A stretch of DNA of 64,000 bases from Agelas oroides (lineage: Eukaryota; Porifera; Demospongiae; Agelasida; Agelasidae), in NCBI GenBank assembly GCA_949130485.1, contig OX422197.1, positions 5,689,193 to 5,753,192 of the forward strand, given 5' to 3'. Shown piece after piece: positions 36,285 to 48,800 of this stretch (position 1 is its first letter; each line of letters starts with the position of its first letter). The position numbers were made by a program, and so were the translations under genes. The notes under the pieces were generated by a model. The model was given only the letters and a program-made list of their open reading frames with translations, was not told where the DNA came from and searched no databases.

Positions 36285-36729
36285 ATGCTGCAACATGCCA
36301 TACTTATGCTTACTATATAAGATGTTTGTACCATTGCCAGTTTGTACTACAGCATATTGCAATGCTGCTTGAACGTGGTACATTTCTTGCATGTGTTTGT
36401 TTAGATCACTAAGTACTCAGTAGTTTCTCAAACTTGGAAAAGTTTAGCGTGTGTCATTTACATGAAGGCCTACCAACTTGAAATTGTCAGAGTACACAAC
36501 ATTTAAACAGGACTATAATTCACTGTAATGTTGACATACCAAATATCAAAAAAACATTCTTCAAAATTCCAACCAAAGTTCAAACAATGAGTCTACTAAT
36601 GCACATAGTAATGTCACATAGCCAACAGGTTGCAGTATAATAATCCTAAGTACTAAATAAAATTGAAAAATCCTATTAATGTACAAATTTCATTGTTCCA
36701 GTATATAATGTCAGCCAACAGGTAGCAGT
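36285..36729 (-). other. DYNC1H1 3' flank / probable 3' UTR, homologous to the array units
   Basis: No gene is seen here. The stretch is recognisably similar to the part of each array unit beside the chimeric last pseudo-exon (for example 2,390-2,860): it shares the runs around 36,585-36,660 and 36,300-36,345. It is more diverged from the units than the units are from each other. It is therefore the surviving original of the 3' flank that was duplicated. I did not find a clear AATAAA on the minus strand. Confidence 0.7.
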
Positions 36730-36867
36730 TTACAATGGGGAGGATAGGAGTGACACACCCCTTTCATAGTAGTGATGGTCACCAGCATCTGTCATTCCCT
36801 CGGCCTTGAAGTCCAGAGTAAAGAGGAGTTCTGCCCTTGTACTGTTGAGGTACACAGGAAGTGTGAC
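36730..36867 (-). CDS. DYNC1H1: DYNC1H1 terminal exon with stop
   Basis: 138 nt including TAA (36730-36732). It reads [20 protein letters not shown], continues through [20 protein letters not shown] and ends SSPL. The YERGV block near the C-terminus is the family hallmark. The 3' half of this exon and about 450 bp of its downstream flank were copied into each unit of the tandem array. Confidence 0.93.
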   Translation of the reverse strand, partial: VTLPVYLNSTRAELLFTLDFKAEGMTDAGDHHYYERGVSLLSSPL

Positions 36868-39800
36868 CTGGAGAAGGAGGGCAACATCACGACTTAAATC
36901 AAATGTACTTCACTCTCCGGGTGACAGTACATGGCAGCTATGGCAGCAGGAGTGTCTTCTAGCCCCGTTTGTGCAAGAAAGCAGAATAATGGCCCACCTG
37001 GCATTGACCAGGGCTTTTCTACAGCAAGCTGCCACAGCCGCCATGCACTGTGACCCTCACCAGTCCACAAGCCAAAATTGAAAGAGGTCAATACTTCTCC
37101 ATCTATGCAAAATTACATGGGAGTAACAGATTGCTTTGGTATTCATGCACAATCCTCAACCCTGGCAAGTTTGTATGTGGTTTGTAGGAATAGGCAGGCC
37201 TAGATGCAACCAAATTCACCCTAACACATTCCATGTGCATAGCCACAAGTCCCCTAGTCCCCAATGCACTCACTATATATATCAACAGTGATGTGGATAC
37301 GACTTGCAAGATTAGGGCAGTATACACCCTACACCATCAGGAAAATGAATCACTGTGTGATATCTAATAGACTATGACTGAATATTCATGCAATTATATC
37401 ATTCTTGTAATTTTTCATTATTCATGATGTATTACGTGATTCAGATTGGCCTCATGATGTTTGGATAAAATGCCCGACTAAGTTACAGTGGAGGTCACGC
37501 CGAGACCAACTCCAATCCTTGGGTCGAAGCGGTGTAAACAGTTGGATTGAAGTGCAATCTAGCTGTGGGACGCGCCTTTTACGGGAAAGACAATTTGTAC
37601 GAGAACCTAGCTACCATGTGGAAGGTGGCGCCGTTGTTCGTTTGGCAGATCGGGCGTTGGTGAGTATCAGACTCTATCCGAGTACCTGAGGGGATCGCCA
37701 GTGAGGAATGGAAACTCGACAAGAACTGGTGTTAGGGGATCGCCTGAGGGGAGAGTCGGAAGCGTCGGTTGGCTCTCCGGAAACGGAGCGTGAGATACCG
37801 GAAGGTCGTGTACTTCCTCTTAATTCGAAGCGGCTAACGTCCGTTCAATTGTGAGTGATCGCCCGAGCCCTGGATTTACCTGCCAGAGGATCACGGGAAG
37901 ACATACAGCTGACCATAGAGGGTAAGCTGAGAGAGGACTACGATGAACTAAGTGTTCAAGTTGTTGTGCAAGGGATATTGGAGACGGAGACAAAGTTATT
38001 TCTGATTGATGAGAATGGAGTATTCCTGGAGGCTGATGTTGGGCAGAAAGAGGGGAATGCACCCGTAGAGTTGGAGGCCAAGAATGCAGAGCTGACAAGA
38101 CAAAATGAGGAGCTCACTGTGGCATTGCAGGAGGCAAACCAGAGACTTGCCGATCAGCAAGCCGAATTGAACCGCTTGACGGAAGCACTGGAGAGGGCAA
38201 TAAGAGAGACAGAAGATCCTAGTGGTGCCACATCAGAGCTGGAGGAACTTGGCAAGCAGTTGAAGAGGGAGAAAGAGAAAGCAAAGAGGCTGTGGAAGCT
38301 CAACTGTAAACGGGCAGCAGAACAAGAAGAGCTACTGTCTGCTAGGGAGTTGGAGATTGAGGAACTCAAACGCCAACTAGATGACCCTGATAGTCCTCGA
38401 GAACCTGACCCAGACGCCTACAGTGGGGAAGGGTCTGCTGGAGTGTCTACTGCCCCACTGCTGCCACTACCTACAGGATCTGCTTCTCGCAGGGGCCGAG
38501 CTCCACCCGTTGACCACTACACTGGGGAGAACCCCGAGATCAGGTTTGATGACTGGCTCCCATCACTGGTCCGAGCATCTAGCTGGAATGGATGGACTGA
38601 GGAGGAGCAGCTAATCCAGCTGGCCGGCCATCTGCGTGGTCGTGCACTGCAGGAGTGGAACTTGATGGAGGAAACAGATCGTAAGAGCCTGACAAGAGCT
38701 CTGCCTGCTCTTAGACAGCGGTTGGATCAAGAGAGCAAGATTTTAGCTGCACAAGATTTCAGACACACTGTGCAGAAGCAGCCAGAGAAAGTTGCAGACT
38801 TCATTCGCCGCCTGGAGAGGGCATTTCACATTGCGTATGGTGGAGACTCAATGGGCAAGGAGACCCGTGAGGCGTTCCTTTTTGGACAGCTCCAGGAGGG
38901 ATTGAGGTTGGACCTCATGCATAGCCCAGCAGTGTCAGGGGCACGGACTTATCAGGAATTGAGTATGGCTGCCAGAACAGAGGAGCAGCGGCAGCTGGAG
39001 CTGAGGAAGCGTAGGCAGTACTACTCTGCCCCATCCCCCAGGAGCCCCAAAGAGCGACAGCTCGAGAAGTCGCCTGGAAAGCCAGAACAATCTGGGAAGC
39101 CAGAAGACAAACGACTTTGTTATAAGTGCGGGAAGCCGGGGCACCTTTTCAAGAACTGCCGACATGGCAAGACCGAGAGTAGAGGCCAAACCACTAGTGG
39201 TAGTAGCAAGGAACCAAGTACCCGCCAGGTGAATGCTGAGCCAAAAGACCAGAACCCAATGTCCTACCTGTTCTCTGATGATGATGATGAGGTTGTGAAT
39301 GTGGTTCGAGTGCAAGACCATGGTAGCCAATCTCGAATGGCAGAAGTTGTAATTCAGGGATTCCCAGCCGAAGGGATTGTGGACAGTGGTGCCGATATAA
39401 CCATTATGAATGGAGACCTTTTCAAGAGAGTTGCTACAGCTTCCCACCTCAAGAAGAACAACTTCAAGAGAGCTGATAAGGTGCCACGCACCTATGGCCG
39501 GCACTCATTCTCATTGGACGGCCGAATGGATATGGACATATCCTTCGGAGGACGAACCATGTGCACACCAGTGTATCTCAAGATGAACACTCATGACCCC
39601 CTCCTGTTGTCGGAAGGTGTGTGCCGCCAGTTGGGTATTCTGAAGTATCATCCCGATGTTAAGCCACGAGAGGAGGTGCCTGGATCGGAGGACTCCAAGT
39701 CTGTTTCTGCAACTGAAGCAGCTGTGCCAATGGTTCGTGTCCAGTTGGTCGAGAGCACCAAGGTACTCCCTCAGCAGAGCACTGCGGTGAGTGTGAAGTT

Positions 39801-42800
39801 AGATGGATGTAGGGGTAGTACCGGTCCATGGGTGTTAGAGCCAGACCTGGGATTGGGAATGTCAGGGCTGTGCATGGAGCCATCCCTTTTGGAAGTTGTA
39901 CAGGATGAGGCCCAGGTGATAGTGACCAATCCCACTGGGTTCACTCAACGACTGGAACGAGGTTTCCATCTAGGAACATTAGAGAAGGCCGAAGCCGTAT
40001 TTGATGCTGCATGGGTGGCTGAGGAGGTAGCTCCCGTCCAGAGAATCACCACAAATCCAGAGCAGAACAATTGGAGAAGGGAAAAGGTCCGCCAGTTATT
40101 TCAGGATGCTATATCCCTGCCAGAGAAGGAGAAGAGCGAGTTTCTGGCATTTCTCATGGAGAACCACGAAGCCTTTTCACTGGAGGTGGGTGAAAGGGGT
40201 GAGACAGAGGTGGCGCAGTTTGAAATCGACACTGGTGATACTGCCCCCAAGAAGCAGCGCCCACACAGCATGCCGTTTGCTGTCCGGCAAGAGGTCTCTC
40301 GCCAGCTGCGAGAGATGGAGAGAACCAGAGTTGTTCAGCCATCAAGCAGCCCATGGGCAAGCCCCGTTGTGCTCATTCGTAAAAAGGATGGTTCGCACAG
40401 GTTCTGCGTGGACTACCGGGGACTGAATGAGGTGACAAGATCTGATAGACTATTTGCTGGACCAGCTGGGTGGAGCCCGGTTCTTCTCCACACTCGACTT
40501 GGCATCAGGATTCTGGCAAATACGTGTGCACCCAGATTCTCAGCCGAAGATGGCCTTCGTCACTCACCATGGTCTACACGAATTTCGCGTCATGCCATTT
40601 GGCTTGAAGAACGCGCCAGCAGCATTCCAGCGCTTGATGCATCGAGTTGTTGCTGACCTGAACCCTGCCGAAGGGCCTGATTTCGTCGCAGTCTATATTG
40701 ATGATGTGCTGGTCTTCTCCCAAACCCTGCAGGAGCACCTACACCACCTGGAGATGGTGATTGCCAGACTAGTGAAGTTCCATCTGAAGCTGAAACCCTC
40801 CAAATGTCGGTTCATACGGCAGGAAGTATCCTATTTGGGACATGTTATCACCCCCTGTGGATTGAAGACCAGTGAGGAGCATGTTCAAGCAGTGAAGGAG
40901 TTCGCAACTCCCAGAGATGTTCATGCAGTAAGACGGTTCCTTGGCTTGGCATCCTATTACAGGAGATTTGTGCCATCGTTCGCCAAGCTGGCCCATCCTC
41001 TTCACGCACTAACCCGAAAGGGAGCTGTGTTCGACTGGGATAGCAACTGCCAAAAAGCTTTTGACAGCCTGAAGCAAAAACTTACGGAGGCACCTGTGCT
41101 GGCGTACCCACGGTTTGACCGGAACTTCATGTTGGAGACAGATGCCAGTGGAATAGGCTTGGGTGCCGTCCTGTCACAAGCTCAAGAAGACGGCAAGCCA
41201 CATCCAATAGCCTTTGCAAGCCGTGCTCTTTCCCCCTGTGAGAAAAACTATGGAATTACAGAGCTGGAGACCCTGGCCGTGGTGTGGTCCATCTCGCACT
41301 TCAGGAGCTATTTGTATGGGCAGGAGGTGATGGTATATACGGACCACTCAGCAGTTGGTGCAGTTTTGCAGAAGCCTGGAGCTGGTGGGAAACATGCAAG
41401 ATGGTGGCTGAAGGTGCATGGGAGTGGTGTGAAAAATGTCTCCATCCGTTATCGGCCAGGTCGAGAGAACTTAAGTGCTGATGCCCTGTCTCGCAGCCCA
41501 GTTGGATCAGTTCCACCAGAGAATACAGATGATATGCCAGTGACAGTGACTCCAATATGCACCGATGACAACAGTCTTACTGTATCTGATCTCCTTGAAC
41601 AAATTCCTGATGCTGAACAGTCAGCTGCCTCTGTTTCCCTGAAGGAGGAACAGAGAAAGGATCCTAAGATCCTGGAACTGATCAAGTATTTGGAGGATGG
41701 CACATTGCCCTGTGATGAGAAGCAGTGTCGTCGAGTTGTGGCCCAATCGACTTTGTTTGCACTTGTGGACGGTGTGCTCTTTTATGTTGATCCCAAGAGG
41801 AAGCATCAGAAGCGTGCAGTGGTTCCAGACCATCTCAGAGAGGAGATCATGCAGAGTGTCCATGGAGGTCCATTCGCAGGACACTTTTCTGGAAACCGTC
41901 TGTTCAAAGTTCTTGTGGTGGGAAGGAATGTTTACTGACACTCTCAAGCACTGTAAGGGGTGTCCCCAATGCTGCATTGTCGCTGGTGGAGGAAGACCAG
42001 GGAAACCACCACTTCAACCTATCCCAGTCAGTCGACCATTTCAGATCCTTGGTATCGATGTGATGGATCTCCCTCAAACTGAGAGAGGTAACAAGCACGT
42101 CCTTGTCATCCAGGACTTCTTGACCAAATGGCCCTGGGTATTTCCCATTCTTGACCAGAAGACCTCCAGGATTGTGGAGATATTGGTGTGGGAGATCATT
42201 CCCATGTGCGGCGTTCCGGAGTGCCTCCTCTCTGACCGGGGCACCAACCTGTTGTCCTACTTGATGAAAGATGTCTGCGGCCTGTTGGGAATTCAAAAGC
42301 TAAATACCACTGCATACCACCCGCAGTGTGACGGGCTCACTGAACGATTTAACAGGACACTCAAGACCATGTTGAGAAAACATGCTGATTTGTATGGCAA
42401 GCAGTGGGATCAGTACTTGCATGGTGTGCTATGGGCTTACAGGAATACCCCACACGAGGCTACTGCGGAAAAGCCCTCCTTTCTGCTGTTTGGCCGTGAC
42501 TGTCGCTATCCCATAGAAGCTGCATTCTTGCCTGCTGACGAAGTACAGACAGCAGAACTGACTGATTATCGGCAAGAGCTCGCAGTGACACTCGCCAAGG
42601 CTCGAGACTTAGCTGCACAGTCGATCCAGGCTGCCCAGAAGAAATACAAACGGCAGTATGACCGGATTCACAAATGCTCACCTGTACCCTACAAGGAAGG
42701 GGACTGGATCCTCATACGGTTTCCCCACGAAGAGTCAGGAAAAATTAGGAAACTCTCTCGTCCGTGGCAGGGGCCATATAGAGTTTTGGAAGTCACATCC

Positions 42801-45800
42801 ACTGGAGTGTTGGCACAGAGAGTATACCACTTATAAAAGTGACCCAATTCGTGTCCACCTCCACTGGGTGTCGAAGTGTCCCCCAAACTTCCCTGCTGGA
42901 TATTACTGGTATGGAGATAGCAGGAATGGACCTGGGAGACCACCGAAGTGGATCGATCGACTGCTGCCTGCTCAGGACTCCCCACAGCCTGACCCAGCAA
43001 GTGGAACTGAAGAGTTGCCTGAAGTGGACTCTGACTCTGAGGAGGACCCTGAAGAAGTAACTGAATTGGAACCTGAACTGGGTCCCTCTGCAGACCAACC
43101 CTCCGTTGTTCAGACCAACCAACAGCAGCCTACCGGAATTCGAACTCGTACTAGGACTGTTGTACCCCCAGACTGAACGTTCGGGACGAACTCAAGTGAG
43201 GAAGGGGGGTGTGTGATATCTAATAGACTATGACTGAATATTCATGCAATTATATCATTCTTGTAATTTTTCATTACTCACGATGTATCAGATTGGCCTC
43301 ATGATGTTTGGATAAAATGCCCGACTAAGTTACAACTGCATACACCCGACTTACTTTCCCCTTAGCCATGCCCTGCATCTCAGTGGGTTTCACCCTGACC
43401 CACTGGAGACTGGTGAGGGGTAGCTCTGTGAGGATGGTGGCTGTCAGGGATAGCATATTCCTTACACACTGAGCACCCTGCAGCTTTAGACCTGGACAGA
43501 GAGAAGCCATAGAAGGTCACATCATAGCCAGCTGGTGTGCTATGGGCCTATGACTGCTCTCATACTGACTCTTACCAGTGACACCAAAGCTACAGTCATC
43601 CAGCTGCCCCTTCACATCAACATGGACCTAAACAGAAAGATGAACAAAAATCAGATACAATGACCTGGCAACCAATACAAGTGACGTGATTTGCTAACCA
43701 TTCATCACATACCAAGATGCAAGATAAAGGGCAATCATGTCTAGCTGCTCATTTGAGGACAACAAAACCTTGTTATTGGATAGTATGGACAACTAGTAGC
43801 AGTCAAGAGAACGTCTGTGTAAACAAGGTGGTCTCTGTACATGAGGTTTAAAGAACGTCATTTTAGCAGATCATGGTTCTGGTGTCTCTAGGTTTATCAG
43901 AATTTAATTAGAAAAATTTCGTGATGCAATGTTTTGTGTATATTCTATCTTGCTCAGGCCCAAAAGGCAAGGCCATTTATTCAGGGTAGAATGAGGACTA
44001 TGACATAAAGTCTTTGAACATGACTCACATCAAGGTAGAGTTCCTCAAGGGACCAGTTGTTGGCCTGGGCTACGTACTGCCTGGTAGCCGTGATGTATGC
44101 CTCAGGAGTGAACAGTCCACCAAGCCAGATATGCAGCGTCTGTATCACAAAAACAAGAAATTATTAAAAAATGCAACCACCTAGTGCCCTTATTGTAATA
44201 AACTCTTGCTTATATACAGGTACATATGCAATACACACACATACAAAACACACACACTCCCAACACTAACTGAAATGTAATTAATCTTGAATGTGAAAGG
44301 TTATCATATACCGTAAAATCACGATACAGTGGACCCTCGCTAATCCGAATCGCGTTAATCTGAATCCTTGCAAATCCGAATGACGAATAAAACATTATTT
44401 ATTCATTTTTCGATATTACGAACATGTACTAACGTATACTGTACTGCACGTAGCCGACTCCAGCTGTACGTATAAGGCGTGATGGTGTCTTTAACGAAGC
44501 CCAAGAGAGGGCGCAAGACCCTAACTGTCGATCAGAAGCTGAAACTGCTCGACGAGGTCGGAAAGAAATCCTATACCGTGCTCTGCGAAGAGTATGGAAT
44601 TGCCTGGTCTACAATCACTGACATAAAGAAACGTGAGTCTTCACTGCAACAGTACAAGTCAAAATGACAGAGACGGGAGTGAATGACGCAGCCGAGAAAG
44701 TGTGTAAGTGTGTCAAGCCATGTGGGCAGTTAGATGTATGTTCCACGGAAACAGAGTTGATGAATCTCGAGGAGTATCCCAAGCCCTTGACTCCACAGCA
44801 GAAGTTGGAGAGGCAGCTAGCAAGACAGAAGAAGTTACAAGAAGAGTATGGGAGGCTGCCTTGGCTAGAGAAGAAAGACTTCTACGGTAGTGCACACAGG
44901 TAGGAACATCGAACCAACCTTGCTGATGATGTTAAAAAAACATCATGGCATGTTGCAGTGAACTTGGAGGTCGTCTTCTGTCAGGCAATCTGACTATATA
45001 TTACCACCCACCTCTTAACATACATCCTTCACACAACAGCAGGGTTGACAGATGAAGCGGTCTGCAAAGGTGATGAAGCTGCAGAAGAATGAAGAACTGG
45101 AAACAGCAGTTTCTCTGTGGTTTAAGCAGAAGCAGGAGGAGGGGATCCCAATCACAGGACCGGTTTTGCAGGCAAAACCTCGTGAGTTGCACAAACCATT
45201 GAGCGAGGTGCGAGGTGATGGAGTCTACGAAGAGTTCACCGTCTCTTCTGGGTGGATGTGGAGATTCTGCCAACGTCACAGTATAAGGTGCTGATCGATT
45301 CATCCCAGATTTCCAAGCCTTCGTCAGGGATGGTGGCTACAGTCTCAACCATGTTTTTAACTGTGACGAGACTGGCTTGTACTACAAACTTCTTCCAAAG
45401 ACTTCTTTGGCTGCCCACTTTGAGAAGTCTGCTGACGGACACAAGACACAAATATCAATGCATGCTCAAATGCGACAGGCAAAACAAAGCTCCCTCTGCT
45501 GTTAATTGGAAATCAAAGAACCCACGCTGCTTCAAGTATATTAGCCGTGATCAGCTACCTGCGGTGTATGCCAACCAGTAATGCCTGGGTTGATACGGCT
45601 CTATTCAAAGAATGGTTAATTCGTCCCAAAGGTGAGAGAAACTGAGAGAGATGGATCTTGAACCCAAAGCTGGACAACTGCTCTGCACATCCCAACGAAG
45701 ATGAGCTCATCTCTGCAGATGGCAAAATTGCTGCCAAGTTCCTCCCTCCCAATGTTACATCTCCGATTCAGCCAATGGATCAAGGGGTTCTTGTGTCCAA

Positions 45801-48800
45801 GCGTTGGTATCGAAGGAAGATCCTCGAAGAGCTCATTTTTCAAGATGATAGTGGTACATCAATCGTTGACTTTTTGAAGGGAATCCACATTCTGAAGGTG
45901 TCAGAGATGATTGCAGCTTCCTGGAAAGAGATCACAGAGAAGACAATTCGGCTTTCTTGGAGAAGATTCTTCCTCTAGGAGGACAATGAAGACAGCCAGG
46001 AACCTGGTAGTTATGCTGATGGTGACCCTGATGGTAACCCTTTTACAACTGAATTCAGCTCTTATTTCCAGATGCTTGGATAAGATATAGATGTGACTGA
46101 GATCAACGAGTGGCTGCAGCAGGCTGACACCCCAGTGACAGGGGTTATGAATATGAACACTTGAGTGATGCCAAGATTGTTGCTGAGGCTATATAAATCA
46201 GCCCACATCTGATACTGTCAGTTCTGATGATGAGACAGAGGTAGTAGCTATGCAGGGAGCAGATTCCTCCTCCTCTTCTTCTTCCTCCTCTCCTTCAATC
46301 ACTCATGGACATGCTGTCAAAATGTTCGACAGCTGTATAGCTTGGCTACAGAGGCAGGATGAAGCGAGTGCTTATAACTTCTCTGTGTTACGCGAGCTTG
46401 CAGCAAAGAAGAGACTGAGCACCACCAGCCAGAAGTGCCTAACTATGGAACGGTATTCTGGACAAAAAATGCGACAGTAGAAAATGAGTGCTCAATCCTC
46501 GGTCTCTCCACCTCGATCCTCGTTGTCCCACACCTTGAACCTCGGTCACTGCACCTTGATCCTTGGTCACTGGACCTCAATCCTCATCTTGGAACCTCGA
46601 TTCTTGGTCTTGGAACTCGGTTTGGTACGTGCTCTCAGATTTACCGCCTTTTCAGGCTTAACATGTGTTCAACGCACTCAAAATGGCTGAGTCTGAGAGC
46701 GTAGTGAAGCTATCTGATGTCCAGAAACTCCAACAAACGGTTGAAACGTTCCAAACTGTGCTTCAAAGTATTTCAAAAGGCGGTGGGGACAGTGTCCAAG
46801 TAGATGATTCATCTAGACCACAATCTAGTGGTTCGGGTATCAGGTGATTTAGCTTCAGGATCTTCAGGACTAGCGGATTCACTCAGTGAACGTCGGAAAG
46901 GTATCTTTAAATAATTATAGGTGTAAAAGTGCACCACAAGATTTCAAATGTTCTGATTTTTGATTGACTAGTATTCAGAAGGTCTTGGGTTCGAATCACA
47001 AGGAAAAGAAGTCTCGACCTAGTATTGGACAAAGCAGTTCATCTAGTTCATCATCTCCAATAGGAACTCGTGTTTGATCACAATAGGCAAGACAGTAAAA
47101 CTCTACCATGCAGGACTAGGGATGAAAAAATCGCAATTCCTGATATCAGAACACTGTCACAAACAGCAATTTCAGGAAGATGATCACTGATAACTTCCCA
47201 AAGTTGAGCCACGGTGGGGGGTTTGAGTTTCTCCGATGTGCTCCAAATACGAAGCAACTTGAAGTGTTCTCAGAGTTAGCCCAAAACCCTAAGGTTCTGC
47301 AGGAACAGTCACAGAAGTAAAGGTGTTGCAAAGGTGGCTTGTGTTCTCAACGCCATAAATGATACAATAGACACACTAATGGCATGATACATTAGTCCGG
47401 ATCCAATTTCCAAAGGTCCATACTTCAACGATAATGACAAACTTACATAAGTGAAGAGGATGAAGGGAGTGGGAGTCAATTGGTTGCTCGAATCCAAACA
47501 TGAGGGGAAAGAAGTTGTCAAGTTTACCCGCTTCAACTATGGTGAGGAGGTCCACAAGTATCTTGGTGATAAACAGCTAGCATCAAAGTTGATTTCGTGT
47601 TCACAACTACCTGGTGGGTGGTGTGCTGCTATTATGGAAAGAACAATGGATCAATGTTGGAACCCCCTATATCTGCACAAGTGAAGAAGGCTTTGAAAGA
47701 GGCAGTGCAGGTAATGCATGCACAAAAAAGGATTGAGGTGCAGTGACCGAGGATCGAGGTGGAGAGACCGAGGATCGAGTACTCATTTTCTACTGTCACA
47801 TTTTTGTCCAGAACGGCGTTCCATACCTAACTGATTACTTCTCAACTTAGTTTAGTTACATTTCACTGACTATACTTTAGTTACTTTTGTTGTCCTTGTA
47901 CTACAGTACATTTTGAGAGAAACATTTCAGTAATCCGAACAAATTCACTAATCTGAACACATTTTTGTAGACTGTTGGTACAAGGCTATTCAAATTAGCG
48001 AGGGTCCACTGTATTAAGCAAGGGTGCCTTGCCTATTTTTGAGGGGTAAGTGCTTATTTTCATGAGGTGCTAAGTGTTGTTTAACCTGGTTAAACAAGGT
48101 TAAATCTGATGGCGGGTGCTGGCACACAGTGATGTGGGCGGGGTGGAAAGGGAAGGGGTTACGTCAAGTTATTGCGCATGCGTAGTATCAGTTCTCGTGC
48201 ACCAACATTGCAGCCAAGCAATTTCTTTCGAGCTCCGACAGCAGCCCCCGCATCGTCGCGACTGGACTTGGAATATCGTCAGGCAGAAGGAGAAACAGAC
48301 AGAACGCCAAGCGAGACAGAAAACGTGGTGATGGCCGCGGAGTTCAGCGACGTGCAGACGGCGGCGATCCAGCAGATGATTTCGGCAGCGGTGGCGGCTG
48401 TCTCCGGCAGCCAACAGCGTCCTGTTGATCCCCACACAGCTCCCGCTGTCCCGACTGCCCTGGGTGAGTTAGGGTTAAAGTGTGACAGGGATGCATACGG
48501 GGAAGCATGAAGTGGCAGTCAAGGTTCAAAGGTGAAGCTCACGTGCGCAGGCAAATGAAGTGGTCAATTACCCCCGGGACCAGCGGGGTGGCCCAGCCCA
48601 CCTGAAGGGCAAGGTAACAGCAACTCAGAGGGCGGTAGTCATCATTGGGCCAGGCTGTGTGCAGTTGGTAGCAATCGGTGTAGGATATGAACTGCCCTGA
48701 CCAGCTGCACAGGTCATGGGAGTGTGAGCCACCTGGCCCGTGGCAGGTTTATGAGCGACCTGGCCTGCCTCAGGCAGCAGGGGACACATGCCGTCCAGCC

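Larger units (their letters stand above)
37356..43334 (+). mobile_element. Ty3/gypsy LTR retrotransposon in the last DYNC1H1 intron
   Basis: A 5.98-kb element in antisense to the gene. LTRs are at 37356-37487 and 43212-43334, starting TGTGATATC and ending TTACA. The 4-bp target duplication ACTG is at 37352-37355 and 43335-43338. A primer-binding-like site starts TGGAGGTCAC at 37489, and a polypurine tract GAGGAAGGGGGG precedes the 3' LTR. The internal order gag, protease, RT, RNase H, integrase is that of Ty3/gypsy (Metaviridae). At least one nonsense codon and three frameshifts make this copy defective. Confidence 0.95.
44327..48011 (+). mobile_element. Tigger/pogo DNA transposon (defective, with nested insertion)
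   Basis: The ends CAGTGGACCCTCGCTAAT are inverted at both sides and flanked by TA (44325-44326, 48012-48013). Inside are frames of a Tigger (pogo, Tc1/mariner superfamily) transposase. A 1.38-kb TIR element is nested at 46444-47825. The element occupies the 8.2-kb DYNC1H1 intron in antisense to the gene. Confidence 0.93.

Noticed and set aside
46250..46330. Poly-Ser ORF as a separate small gene
   Set aside because: It is the degenerate C-terminal tail of the Tigger transposase followed by the nested element.
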